Shown here one piece after another: positions 45,496-55,100 of a stretch of 64,000 nt of DNA. The position numbers were made by a program, and so were the translations under genes. Numbering within the stretch: the stretch's first letter is position 1; every line of letters starts with the position of its first letter. The notes under the pieces were generated by a model that made no database searches, had not been told where the DNA came from, and saw only the letters and a list, made by a program, of their open reading frames with translations. Source of the stretch: Streptomyces glaucescens (GTDB taxonomy: Bacteria > Actinomycetota > Actinomycetes > Streptomycetales > Streptomycetaceae); contig NZ_CP009438.1 in NCBI RefSeq assembly GCF_000761215.1, forward strand, positions 3,403,001-3,467,000, given 5' to 3'.

Positions 45496-46821
45496 ATGAC
45501 CGGCAGGCGGCGCACCCGCAGCACATTCCTCCCCATCATCGGCCGATCCGCCCTCGCCCGATCCACCAGAGCGGGTGCCCGCGCGGTGGCGGCCATGGCG
45601 GCGTGCACGTCACTCGCCGCCGGCTGTGGTGTCGTCCCCGGTGTCACGGGGGGCGCCGGGGACGACACCATCACCGTGATGACCTGGGCGCCGCTGGAGA
45701 CCGGCGCGGCCGACAAGCCCGGCATTCCGGCCCTCGCCCTCGCCTACGCCCGGCACGTGAACGCCCAGGGCGGTATCGACGGCCGCAAGATCAAGGTGCT
45801 GATCTGCAACGACCGCAACGACAGCGTGGAGGCCGCGAAGTGCGCCCGGCGGGCGGTCAAGGAGGACGTGGTCGCGGTCGTCGGCTCCTACAGCCAGTAC
45901 GCCGACTCCTTCTTCCCGGTCCTGGAGGGCGCCGGCATCCCCTACATCGGCGGCTACGGCGCGACGAACGACGAGTTCACCAGCCCCATGTCCTACCCGG
46001 TCAACGGCGGCCAGCCCGCGCTGCTGGCCGGCCTCGGCAAGGAGCTGGCCGCCGGCTGCGGCCCGGTCGTCCTGGTCCGGCCGGACACCATAGCGGGCGA
46101 CGAGCTGCCCACCCTGATCGACTCCGGGCTGAAGGCGGGCGGCCACGGGAAGGCGGACGACCTGCGCGCCGCCGAGGACGCCACGGAGTACTCGGCCCGG
46201 TCCGAGCGGGCGCTGGAGCGGGCGACCTCCGACCCGGCGGAGCGGGGCTGTGTGGTGCCCGCGCTCGGCGACCGCACCAGCACCTTCATGGACTCCTTCC
46301 GCCGCGCCCGGCAGGACTACCCGGAGGTCCGCACCGGGACCGTGCTCGGCAGCGTCGACCAGACCGTGATCGACGCCTCCGGCGGCCGGTCGGGGCCGTA
46401 CGAGGGGGCGTACATCACCGGCTGGTACCCGGTGGAGACCGACGAGCGCTGGGACGGGATGAAGCGGGTGATCCGGGAGCAGGCCTTCGCCGACACCCGG
46501 ATCGACCCGGCGGACGCCGGAGTGCAGACGAGCTGGATCGCGTACACCGTCTTCCGGGCCGTCGTCGAGGCCGTCCCGGACGGCGAGGAGGTGACCGCGA
46601 GCACGGTGCGCCGCACCCTGGACGACGGCATCGAGGTCAGCACGGGCGGGCTCACGCCGACCCTGCGCTGGCGGTTCCAGGACAAGCTGGCCTCGGTGGG
46701 CTTCCCGCGCCTGGTCAACGCCGACGTCACCCTCCAGGTCGTGCGCGACGGGCGGCTGGTCGCGGCCCGCGAGGGGTTCGTCGACGTGACCCGCACCCTG
46801 GAGGGCGCCGAGGTCGGCTGA
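45496..46821 (+). CDS. Branched-chain-amino-acid-type ABC solute-binding lipoprotein
   Basis: A 441-residue predicted lipoprotein. The N terminus has many arginines, a hydrophobic stretch (AVAAMAACTSLAAGC) and lipobox LAAGC. The mature part is a periplasmic binding protein-like Leu/Ile/Val type I fold: ITVMTWAPLETGAADKPGIPAL, ARHVNAQGGIDGRKIKVLIC, VVAVVGSYSQYADSFFPVLEGAGIPYIGG, and KVLASVG-like terminal strands. It probably binds a small polar ligand for an ABC importer or sensor, but no permease or ATPase gene lies nearby, so it may act as an orphan. ATG 45496 is used, with GGAG 2 nt upstream. An in-frame GTG lies seven codons earlier. Confidence 0.82.
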   Translation: MTGRRRTRSTFLPIIGRSALARSTRAGARAVAAMAACTSLAAGCGVVPGVTGGAGDDTITVMTWAPLETGAADKPGIPALALAYARHVNAQGGIDGRKIKVLICNDRNDSVEAAKCARRAVKEDVVAVVGSYSQYADSFFPVLEGAGIPYIGGYGATNDEFTSPMSYPVNGGQPALLAGLGKELAAGCGPVVLVRPDTIAGDELPTLIDSGLKAGGHGKADDLRAAEDATEYSARSERALERATSDPAERGCVVPALGDRTSTFMDSFRRARQDYPEVRTGTVLGSVDQTVIDASGGRSGPYEGAYITGWYPVETDERWDGMKRVIREQAFADTRIDPADAGVQTSWIAYTVFRAVVEAVPDGEEVTASTVRRTLDDGIEVSTGGLTPTLRWRFQDKLASVGFPRLVNADVTLQVVRDGRLVAAREGFVDVTRTLEGAEVG

Positions 46822-46843
46822 GGACACCCCCGAGGGGGTGTCC
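46822..46843. terminator. Bidirectional terminator hairpin
   Basis: GGACACCCCC (46822-46831) and GGGGGTGTCC (46834-46843) are perfect inverse copies with a two-base loop, directly after the solute-binding protein stop and before the convergent gene's stop at 46850. It probably serves both genes. Confidence 0.7.
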
Positions 46844-46849
46844 CCCTGC

Positions 46850-48562
46850 TCACAGCTGGGTGGGCTGGCGCTCGGTCAGTCCGTAGGTCCGCGCGATCGC
46901 GTTCCACAGCTTGGCGGCCTGCGCCTTCTGCGTGGTCGCGGTGCCGCTCTCCCGGTTGCCCGCCTCCGTCTGGCCGGTGCTGCGGGCCTGCCCCTTCTTG
47001 CAGAGCTTGCCCTTGTGCGAGGCCACCTGGTCGGCCCAGGCCGCGTAGTGGTTGTCGGCGGACGCGGACGCCTTCCAGGCGTCGGTGAGCGCGGCGGTCA
47101 GCGCCGCGTGGTCCGGCAGCTTGTCGACGGCCAGCCCGGACAGCTGGGTGACCAGCGCGTTGCGCTGCTTGGCCGCGTCGCGCAGGTCCTTCGCCGCCTG
47201 CGTGAGGTTGCTGCACGACTTGACGTCGTTCACCGCGTTGATCACCGCGGTGCGGCTGGCACCGCTGTCGGCGAGCAGCTTGTCCAGGGCGACCGCCTGC
47301 TGCTCCGCCGGGTCGGGGGACGGCGAGGCGGACGGGGAGGCGGAGGCCGGGGCGGACGCGCTCGCCGGTGCCGTGGCGGAGACCGTCTCCGGGGAGTCCT
47401 CGTCGCCGCCGCTGCCGAGCAGCGCGCCCGCGCCGATGCCGACCACCGCGATGGCGACGCCGCACGCCGCGATCACCGGCAGCCGGGAGCCGGTACGGCC
47501 ACCGCGGCCGCGGCTCGGCGCGGGTTCGGCGTAGGCGGGCGCGGACGGCTGCGGCCCCTGGACGCGGGGCAGCTGCCGGGTGCCCTCGGGGGCGTCGGCG
47601 GAGCGGAAGAGGTTGTCGAACTCGGCGGGCGGCTGCCGCTCCCCGGCGACGGGCGGGATGTACTGGGTGGCGTCGGCGTCGGATCCGGCCGGCCGCGGGG
47701 CGGCCGGCGGCTGCCCGCCCGCGCCGGGCGCGCCGCCGGAGCGGGCACGCCCCAGGTAGTGGGTGGTCTCGGCGGGCCGCTCCGGGGCCCCCGCGGCCGG
47801 CATCTCGGGCGGCAGCGCGCCCGGCGTCACCGGCGGCAGGTACTGGGTCGCGCCCTCGTCGGCGGACGCCGTCCCGGGCCGCACGGGCGGCAGGTACTGG
47901 GTGGCGTTGTCCTGGCCCGCCGCCCCGGGGCCGCCCCCGGGCAGGCCGGAACCGCCGGCGACCGGCGGTATGTACTGCGTGGCACCCTCGTCGCCGTGCG
48001 GCGGCAGCGCCCCGCCGCCCGTGGCACCCGGACCCCCGGGGTACGCCCCGGGCGCGGCACCCGACGGCCCGGGGTATCCCCCGCTCGTGCCGTCCTGCGC
48101 CGGGTGGGCGGGAGCGCCGTACGCCCCCTGGCCGGAGCCGTACGCCCCCTGACCCGGTCCGTACGCCCCCTGGTCCCCGCCGTACGCCCCCGGGCTCCCG
48201 CCGTACGCCCCGTGGTCCCCGCCGTACGCGGGGGACACCGCGCCCTCGGGCGGCAGCGGGCCGGCGCCCTGGGCGGGCGGGGCACCGGCGCCGGGCTGGG
48301 GCCCCGGGTAGCCGCCCTGGGGGGCGCCCCAGCCCTGGTCCGGCGGCGCCGGCCAGTTCTGCTGCGGGGCGTGCTGCTCCTGGCCGGGTCCCCAGGGCTG
48401 GCCCCAGGTCTGGCCGCCGGGCGGCGCCTGGGCCGGGAGCGGGCCGCCGGCGGGGCCTGCCTGCGTGCCCGGCAGCAGGGGCTCGCCACCGTCGGAGGGC
48501 AGCACGATGCCTTCGCGCGCGGGCTGCGCCGAGGGCTCCTCGCCCTGTCCACTCTGCGTCAC
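46850..48562 (-). CDS. Pro/Gly-rich membrane protein with ATQY(I/L)PPV repeats
   Basis: A 570-residue single-pass protein. About 345 cytoplasmic residues are Gly/Pro/Gln/Ala-rich, with AYG-type repeats (GDQGAYG, PGQGAYG, SGQGAYG) and at least four ATQYIPPV/ATQYLPPV motifs, each placing a Thr and Tyr where a kinase or a phospho-binding domain could act. One transmembrane helix (LPVIAACGVAIAVVGIGAGALLG) follows, then a Ser/Pro-rich linker and a helical extracytoplasmic domain with two Cys (SCSNL, KLCKK) likely to form a disulfide. Start GTG 48562 has AGGAG 6 nt upstream. Similar proteins occur widely in Streptomyces; none is characterised to my knowledge. Confidence 0.75.
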   Translation of the reverse strand: MTQSGQGEEPSAQPAREGIVLPSDGGEPLLPGTQAGPAGGPLPAQAPPGGQTWGQPWGPGQEQHAPQQNWPAPPDQGWGAPQGGYPGPQPGAGAPPAQGAGPLPPEGAVSPAYGGDHGAYGGSPGAYGGDQGAYGPGQGAYGSGQGAYGAPAHPAQDGTSGGYPGPSGAAPGAYPGGPGATGGGALPPHGDEGATQYIPPVAGGSGLPGGGPGAAGQDNATQYLPPVRPGTASADEGATQYLPPVTPGALPPEMPAAGAPERPAETTHYLGRARSGGAPGAGGQPPAAPRPAGSDADATQYIPPVAGERQPPAEFDNLFRSADAPEGTRQLPRVQGPQPSAPAYAEPAPSRGRGGRTGSRLPVIAACGVAIAVVGIGAGALLGSGGDEDSPETVSATAPASASAPASASPSASPSPDPAEQQAVALDKLLADSGASRTAVINAVNDVKSCSNLTQAAKDLRDAAKQRNALVTQLSGLAVDKLPDHAALTAALTDAWKASASADNHYAAWADQVASHKGKLCKKGQARSTGQTEAGNRESGTATTQKAQAAKLWNAIARTYGLTERQPTQL

Positions 48563-48730
48563 CGGGACTCCTACGAATGGGGGACCTTCGGAATCGTCGG
48601 CTCACGCTACCGGGTCCCCGGAGCCGGGTGCCACGCAGCACGGGGCGCGATCCCGTTCCCTGTGACGGCGGTTACAGGACCGCCCGGCGGCGCGCGGCTT
48701 ATGTCACCTCCCTTCCACCGCCCTCGCCGC

Positions 48731-50116
48731 TCACGCGGCCTGCTGGAGTTCCAGCCGCGCCCCGAACTCCCGCACCACCGCCTCCTCGCGGAACGGCTCC
48801 AGGCGCGCCTGGAAGTCCTCCAGGTACTCGGCGCCCCGGTTGGACCGCAGGGTGTCCAGGAGTTCCACGGCCTTCATCCCCGTGTGGCAGGCCTGTTCGA
48901 TCTCGCGCTGCTGCACCTGGGCGGTGGCGAGCAGCACATAGCCGATCGCGCGCCGCCGGGCCCGGGACTCGGGGTGGCCGTCCAGGGACTGCCGAGCGGC
49001 CCGCGCGGCGGCCTCGGCCTGCCCGAGGTCGCGGTGGCAGTGGGCGAGTTCGTCGGCGAGGTACGCCTCGTCGAAGTGGGCGATCCAGGCGGGATCGTCC
49101 CCGGAGGACGGGTCCGCCCGCTCCATGGCGCCCACCGCGCGGCCCACCGCCTCCTGGGCGGCGCGCGCGTCCCCCATCAGCGCGTGGCCGCGTGCCTCCG
49201 CCGCGTGGAACATGGCCTCCGCGCGCGGGGTCACGCGCCCCCGTGCCCCCTCCTGCGCCGCCCGCGCCAACTGGGCGATCTCGCGCGGGTTGCCGAGCTG
49301 GGCGGCGAGATGGCTCATGGAGGCGGCGAGGACATAGCCGCCGTAGCCGCGGTCGCCGGCCGCCTGGGCCAGCCGGAGCGCCTGGATGTAGTAGCGCTGG
49401 GCGAGGCCCGGCTGCCCGGTGTCCACCGCCATGTACCCGGCCAGCTCGGTCAACCGCGCCACGGCGGCGAACAGTTCGCGGCCCACGGCCTCCCGGTAGG
49501 AGCCGGCGAGCAGGCCGGAGACCACGCTGTTGAGGTAGTGCACGACGACCGGGCGGACGTGCCCGCTGCCGTACTGGTGGTCCAGGTCGACCAGCGCCTG
49601 GGTCATGGAGCGCACGGCGGCCACGTCCGACCGGCCCACGCGGGGACCGGCCGAGCGCGCCACCTGCGCGTCGGGCGCCGAGATCAGCCAGTCGCGGCTC
49701 GGCTCGACCAGCGCCGAGGCGGCGACGGACGAACCGGACAGGAAGTCGCGGCGCCCGACGTCGCTGCGCCACAGCTCGCAGACCTGCTCGATGGCTCCCA
49801 GTACCGTCGGCGAGAACTGGAGGCCGACGCCCGACGCGAGGTTCTTGCCGTTGGCCATGCCGATCTCGTCGATCGTGACCGTCCGGCCGAGTTTGCGGCC
49901 CAGCGCCTCGGCGATGATCGCCGGGGCGCGTCCGCGCGGCTGCTGTCCGCGCAGCCAGCGCGCCACGGACGTCTTGTCGTAGCGCAGGTCGAGCCCGTGT
50001 TCGGCGCCGCACATGTTGACCCGGCGGGCGAGCCCGGCGTTCGAGCACCCCGCCTCCTGGATGAGCGCCTGCAGCCGTTCGTTCGGCTGCCGCGCGACGA
50101 GAGGCCTTGCGGCCAT
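48731..50116 (-). CDS. NsdA-like regulator: N-terminal DNA-binding region plus TPR helices
   Basis: A 461-residue protein. The N terminus (MAARPLVARQPNERLQALIQEAG, GLARRVNMCGAEHGLDLRYDKTSVARWLRGQQPRG) looks like a divergent XRE-type HTH. The rest is helical with TPR-like pairs (RYYIQALRLAQAAGDRGYGG, AEARGHALMGDARAAQEAVG, DELAHCHRDLGQAEAAARAARQSL). This layout is that of NsdA and related Streptomyces proteins, which negatively affect antibiotic production and development; the assignment is by layout. ATG 50116 is the likely start, with AGGGGGTT upstream. Two 17-bp-spaced repeats lie 120 bp upstream and may be its own operator. Confidence 0.8.
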   Translation of the reverse strand: MAARPLVARQPNERLQALIQEAGCSNAGLARRVNMCGAEHGLDLRYDKTSVARWLRGQQPRGRAPAIIAEALGRKLGRTVTIDEIGMANGKNLASGVGLQFSPTVLGAIEQVCELWRSDVGRRDFLSGSSVAASALVEPSRDWLISAPDAQVARSAGPRVGRSDVAAVRSMTQALVDLDHQYGSGHVRPVVVHYLNSVVSGLLAGSYREAVGRELFAAVARLTELAGYMAVDTGQPGLAQRYYIQALRLAQAAGDRGYGGYVLAASMSHLAAQLGNPREIAQLARAAQEGARGRVTPRAEAMFHAAEARGHALMGDARAAQEAVGRAVGAMERADPSSGDDPAWIAHFDEAYLADELAHCHRDLGQAEAAARAARQSLDGHPESRARRRAIGYVLLATAQVQQREIEQACHTGMKAVELLDTLRSNRGAEYLEDFQARLEPFREEAVVREFGARLELQQAA

Positions 50117-50236
50117 GGCGTAACCCCCTGTGGCTGCGGTGCCTGCCCGTGCACCGGTTGTCGTGTCTTCCCCGGCCGCACCCCGCCGCCGGTGGCGTGG
50201 AGTCCGGTCGGGAAGATCAATGCCCCGCCGTCGTAC

Positions 50237-50273
50237 CGAAAATGCGGACATGCCACGAAAACGCGGAGCATGC
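50237..50273. promoter_or_regulatory. Paired direct repeats upstream of the NsdA-like regulator gene
   Basis: CGAAAATGCGGACATGC (50237-50253) and CGAAAACGCGGAGCATGC (50256-50273) are nearly identical, about two helical turns apart, in the divergent promoter region of the regulator and the primase-like gene. This suggests a dimer or tandem binding site, possibly autoregulatory. Confidence 0.4.
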
Positions 50274-50465
50274 ACGGATTGCCCGGACCGGCGGGGTGAA
50301 CAGCACCCTGCCCACCCGTTCCCCTCCTGGCTACCCCCGGGCCGCCACTGATCCCCGCGCGCGCCCCCACCCATGCACCCATGCGCCCCGGACGCCGGAC
50401 CGGTGCTCCTCCCCCGCGCGCGGCCAGGGCCGTAACCCGCGGTGAGCACGGGAGTTGAGCCCTTC

Positions 50466-51119
50466 GTGGAAGAGACGCTCCCGGCCACCGAAGCCGCACA
50501 CATTCCGAAGCAGCGCGGCGCATCGCTGCTGGAGACCGCCGTTCGCTACGCCGAGGATCGCCACTGGGAGGTGTTCCCCGGCACCTGGCTGGAGACCGTC
50601 GACGGACGACAGCACTGCTCCTGCGGCGACACCCTGTGCGACGAGCCCGGCGCGCACCCCGCGGACGCGGACTGGGCGACCCGGGCGACCGGCAGCGCGA
50701 CCGTCGTGCGCCGCATGTGGCAGCAGCGGCCGAACGCGTCGATCCTGCTGCCCACGGGACGCACCTTCGACACCGTCCACGTGCCCGAGACGGCGGGCTT
50801 CCTCGCGCTGGCGCGCCTGGAGCGCATGGAACTGACCCTGGGACCGGTCACGTTGACCCCGGCACGGCGGATGCAGTTCTTCGTGCTGCCCGGGGCGGCG
50901 GCCAAGGTGCCCGGGCTGCTGCGGCACCTGGGCTGGTCGCCGGCGACGCTGGACCTGGAGACGCTGGGCGAGGGCGGTTACGTGGCCGCGCCGCCCACGC
51001 GGTACGGGTCGCGGGGGGCCGTGCAGTGGGCGTGCCGGCCGACTCCGGCGAACCGCTGGCTGCCGGACGCCGAGGAGCTGGTCCCGGCGCTCGCCTACGC
51101 GTGTGGCCGGGACCGCTGA
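50466..51119 (+). CDS. Bifunctional DNA primase/polymerase (prim-pol) domain protein
   Basis: A 217-residue protein matching the N-terminal archaeo-eukaryotic primase-type domain: LETAVRYAEDRHWEVFPGTWLE, CSCGDTLCDEPGAHPA, PNASILLPTGRTFDTVHVP and GYVAAPPTRYGSRGAVQWA. A Cys cluster (CSCGDTLC) follows. The usual second acidic and helicase regions of replicative primases are missing, so it may be a domain-only version of such proteins common in Streptomyces. I chose GTG 50466, with GGGAG upstream, over GTG 50442. It is divergent from the NsdA-like gene, and its role is not established. Confidence 0.75.
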   Translation: MEETLPATEAAHIPKQRGASLLETAVRYAEDRHWEVFPGTWLETVDGRQHCSCGDTLCDEPGAHPADADWATRATGSATVVRRMWQQRPNASILLPTGRTFDTVHVPETAGFLALARLERMELTLGPVTLTPARRMQFFVLPGAAAKVPGLLRHLGWSPATLDLETLGEGGYVAAPPTRYGSRGAVQWACRPTPANRWLPDAEELVPALAYACGRDR

Positions 51120-51383
51120 CACCGGGCGGCCCGCCCGGCCGCTGACCGCCGGCGAGCGCGGGTGCCCGTGACGTCCGGGCCCTGACGCCGGGACGGCGCG
51201 CACCGCCCCGCGCCCCCGGACGGCGCTCGCCCGCGCCGTCCGCGGCCGGCCGCGCCACCCGGGCCGCGCGGCCGCCGGGATCCTGGCGGCGGCGAGCAAA
51301 GCGGGACGTATCCGGTTTCGGGGCACGGCAGTTCGGACATCTCGTAGGAGGTGTCAGGGCATCCACGTACGCGGGGGGCGACT

Positions 51384-52178
51384 GTGGTCCGGTGGTTCGG
51401 CAGACGGAGAAGGTCCACGACGCCCGAGGTGCCCGCGGTGGGCCCGTTCGACGACGCCCTGGAGGTCGCCGAACGGCTGCGGCTCGCGTACGGGCAGACC
51501 GGGGACGTGACGCTGCTGCGGGGCGCGGTGACGGCCGCCGGACGGGCCAGGGACCGCTACCCGCGGTCCGATCCGCACCACGCGTCCGCCCTGTCCGCGC
51601 TGTGCATGCTGCACCGGCTGAGCTGGGAGCGGGAGCACGACCCCGCACAGCTCGACCTGTCACTGGCCTGCGGACGGCAGGCGGTCGACGCCTCCCCGCC
51701 GGGCGACCCGGAGGTGGCCCGCCATATGTCCTCGCTGGCCACGTCGTTGCAGGAGGCGTTCGACCACCGCGGCCGGACCGAGGACGTCGACGAGGCGATC
51801 GCCCTCTACCGCGGCTGCCTCGACGTCCTCCCGACCGGCCACCCCGAGTACGCCGGCACCGAGTCCAACCTCGCCAACGCCCTGCTGCGCCGCGCCCGCA
51901 GGCACCCCGACCCCACCACCCTGGACGAAGCGGTCCGGTACGCCCGCTCGGCCCTCGACCGCACCCCGTTGGACGACCCGATGCACCCGGTGCGCCTGGT
52001 CAACCTCGGCGGCGCCCTCGCCGGGCTGGCGCAGAGCGGGCAGGTGCGGCACCTGGCCGAGGCCCAGCGGATGTACGAACAGGCGCTGCGGGAGCTGCCG
52101 TCCACCCACCCGGCCCGCGCGGCCGTGGGGAACTCGGTACGGCAGGTCCAGTCGCTGCGCCGACTGCTCGGCCTCTGA
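51384..52178 (+). CDS. TPR-like protein, first gene of the CHAT operon
   Basis: A 264-residue protein. After a basic N terminus (MVRWFGRRRRSTTP) it consists of helix pairs typical of CHAT-associated tetratricopeptides: DDALEVAERLRLAYGQTGDVT, LRGAVTAAGRARDRYP, ARHMSSLATSLQEAFDHRGRTEDVDEAIALYR and NLANALLRRARRHPDPTTLDEAVRYARSALD. It has no enzymatic motif and probably senses or recruits. GTG 51384 has GGGGGGCG 5 nt upstream; GTG 51351 overlaps its own ribosome site. It stops 3 bp before the CHAT gene, so the two are translationally coupled. Confidence 0.75.
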   Translation: MVRWFGRRRRSTTPEVPAVGPFDDALEVAERLRLAYGQTGDVTLLRGAVTAAGRARDRYPRSDPHHASALSALCMLHRLSWEREHDPAQLDLSLACGRQAVDASPPGDPEVARHMSSLATSLQEAFDHRGRTEDVDEAIALYRGCLDVLPTGHPEYAGTESNLANALLRRARRHPDPTTLDEAVRYARSALDRTPLDDPMHPVRLVNLGGALAGLAQSGQVRHLAEAQRMYEQALRELPSTHPARAAVGNSVRQVQSLRRLLGL

Positions 52179-52181
52179 GCC

Positions 52182-55100
52182 GTGCGCGAACTCATCCTCC
52201 GCGTACGGGACTTCGACGGGCTCGACCGGTGGCGCTGGGAACTGACCGCACCCGGCGGGCGGGTGCTGGCCCGGCACGAGGTGCGGCTGGACCGGGAGGC
52301 ACCGCAGTTCGAGGCGCTCCTCGACCTCCCCGGGTACGTACGCCGGAACACCGCGCCCGACCAGCGGGCGGCCCGGGAGCGGGAGATCGTGCGCGAGGCC
52401 GGCGACTGGGCCGGGGAGCGCATCCTCGGGCCGGCGGCCGGACCGCTGACGGACGCCGCTCCGGCGGTGCTGCGGGTGGTGGTCCCGGCCGACGTGCCCC
52501 GGGCGCGGCGGCTGCTGTACCTGCCGCTGGAGCCGGCCCGGCTGCGCGGACGCCCACTGGCGGACTGGGGTCTGACCCCGGTGACACAGATCGGTGAGCG
52601 GCCCGCCGGGCGGGACACGCCCGCGCCCGGTCGGCCGGTGCGGATGCTGGCCCTGTTCAGCCTGCCCGAGGGCAGCGCGGCCCTGAACCTGCGGCGCGAG
52701 CGGAGGGCGCTCACCCGGCTGTGCGAGCGGGCCGGGCGTGCGGTGGAGCTGCACACCCTCCAGTACGGCGTGACCCGCGACCGGCTCCGGGCCCTGCTGC
52801 GTCGGCCGGGGGGCTGGGACGTCGTCCACGTCTCCGCCCACGGCACACCCGGTGAGCTCCTCCTGGAGACCGACACCGGGCGGGCGGACCGGGTCCGCGC
52901 ACCCGACCTCGCCCGGCTGCTGGCGGAGGCGCGCGGGGTGCGCCTGGTGACGCTGTCCGCGTGCTGGTCGGGGGCGCTGGCCGCGCGGGAACAGCGGCTG
53001 GCGCTCGGCGCGCCCGCCGTCGACGGCGCCCTGGACACGGGTGCCGCGGGGCCGGGGCCGGAGACGGTGGGGGCGCTGGCCGGGGCCCTGGTCGAGCGAC
53101 TGGACTGCGCGGTGCTCGCCATGCGCCACCCGGTCGCGGACCCCTTCGCGATCGCCCTCGCGGAGTCGCTGTACGGGCTGCTGCTGGGCGGGCGCACGCT
53201 CCCCGAGGCCCTGACGGAGGCGGTGACCACCGCCTCGGACACCGCGGGCCCGGCGTACCGGTCCGCCACTCCGGCGCTGTTCGGGGCACGGGCGGCGACG
53301 TTGCGGCTGGTCCCCGAAGCCACGGCGGGCACGGACGCGGCGGCGGAGCAGGGGCCGCGCGCGCGTGCGGCCGCCGAGGACCGCCCGCGCGCAGGCGCGC
53401 TCGCCGAGGACCGCCCGCAGGAGGGGGCCGCCGTCTGGGGCGGACCGCGCGTGGGGGCCGTTGTGGTCGCCGGGGGCGGGGGCGCGCCCGGTGTCGCCGA
53501 GCGGTTCGTCGGGCGGGGCGGGGTCATGACGCGGGCGAGTGCCGCGCTCGCGCCGCGCAGCGGGCTGTGCGGGGTGCTGCTGCTGGGGATGCCGGGGGCC
53601 GGGAAGACGGCGTGCGCGCGGGAGCTGGCGGCCACCCAGGCGCACGCCTTCGACGCGGTGGTGTGGTGCAGGGTGCCGGAGGAGGCGGAGCCGGGCTCGG
53701 TGCTGGCCGATCTCGCGCTGGCCCTGGACCGGGCGGTGCCCGAGCCGGGCTGTGTGCCGCTGCTCGACGATCCCGCGCGGTTCGGCGAGTTCGTCGCGGC
53801 CGTCGCCGGCCGGCTGGACCGGCGGCGCCTGCTGGTCGTCGTGGACCGGGTGGACGGACTGCTCGCCCCGGGCGGCGGCTGGCGGGACGGGCGCTGGGGT
53901 CGGCTGCTCGCGGGGCTGACCGCGCGGGCCGGTGCCGGACGGCTGGTGGTCACCGGCCGGGCGCGGCCGCCGGACGCGGGACCGCTGCTGCGCACGGAAC
54001 CGGTCGACCTGCTCGGCCCGGACGAGGCCGTACTGCTGGCCCGGGAGCTGCCCCGGCTGGCGGCGCTGGCCGACGGGCGGCTGCCGGGCGTACCGGCGAG
54101 CACCGGACGGCGGTACGTCACCGCGCTGCTGGACGTGACGCGCGGCCACCCCGAGCTGCTGGAGCTGGCCGACGGGCAGGCCGCCGACCCGGCGCGGCTG
54201 ACCGCGCTGCTGGGGGCCGCCGGGCCGCCGGAGGGGTTCTTCACCGACGGGCGGCCCGGCGACGGCACGAGCGACGGCGGCACGAACGGCGACGGCACGA
54301 ACGGCGGCGGCCGGGACCGGCTGCGCGTCCTGCGCGCCTGGACGGACAGCATCGCCGACGGGCTGCCGCCCGCCCACCGCGACCTGTTCCACTTCCTGTG
54401 CCGGCTGGAGGAGGACGACCGCACCCGCGCCGTCGTCGACCACACCTGGCCCGAGCTGCGCGCCCGCCTCGGGCACCCCGAGGAGCCGGCCACGGCCGGC
54501 ACGGCGGCCCTGGCCGCGTGCGGCCTGGTCACGCCGCGGCGCCCGGACACCGGGAGCGCCGCCGAGTCGTACGACATCCAGTCCGCCGTGGCCGCCGAGG
54601 GGCGGCGGCGGGCCGGGGAGGAGTTCCGGCGCCAGGTGGACGAGCTGATGGCCGGGTACTGGGTGCGCGTCTTCGGAATGGCCTGGGACCGGGAGGGGAC
54701 CGCCGCCGAGGGGGCGCGGCTCGCCGGTCCCGTGCTGGCGTGGGCCGGCCTGGCCGCCGCGCCCTATCTGCTGCGCACCCGCCGGTGGGAGGGCGCGGAG
54801 ACGCTGCTGCACGCCGTGCTGCGCCGGGACAGCACCCGGGCCACGCGCGCCCGGGTGCTGCCCGTGCTGCGCCGGGCCGCCGCCCTCGCCGCCGCCCACG
54901 GCGGTGCCCGGCCGTCCTCGGGCGCGCTGGCCGAGGTGCTGTGGGCGACCGATCCGGCGACCGCCGAACGGCAGGCCCGGGCGGAACTGGCCGCCGCCCT
55001 CGCGGCCGGTGACCACGCGGCAGCGGCCCAGGCGGCCGGTTCGCTCGCCGGGCTGTGCCTGCGCGCCGGGCGACTGGACGAGGCGCTGGCCCTGGCCACG

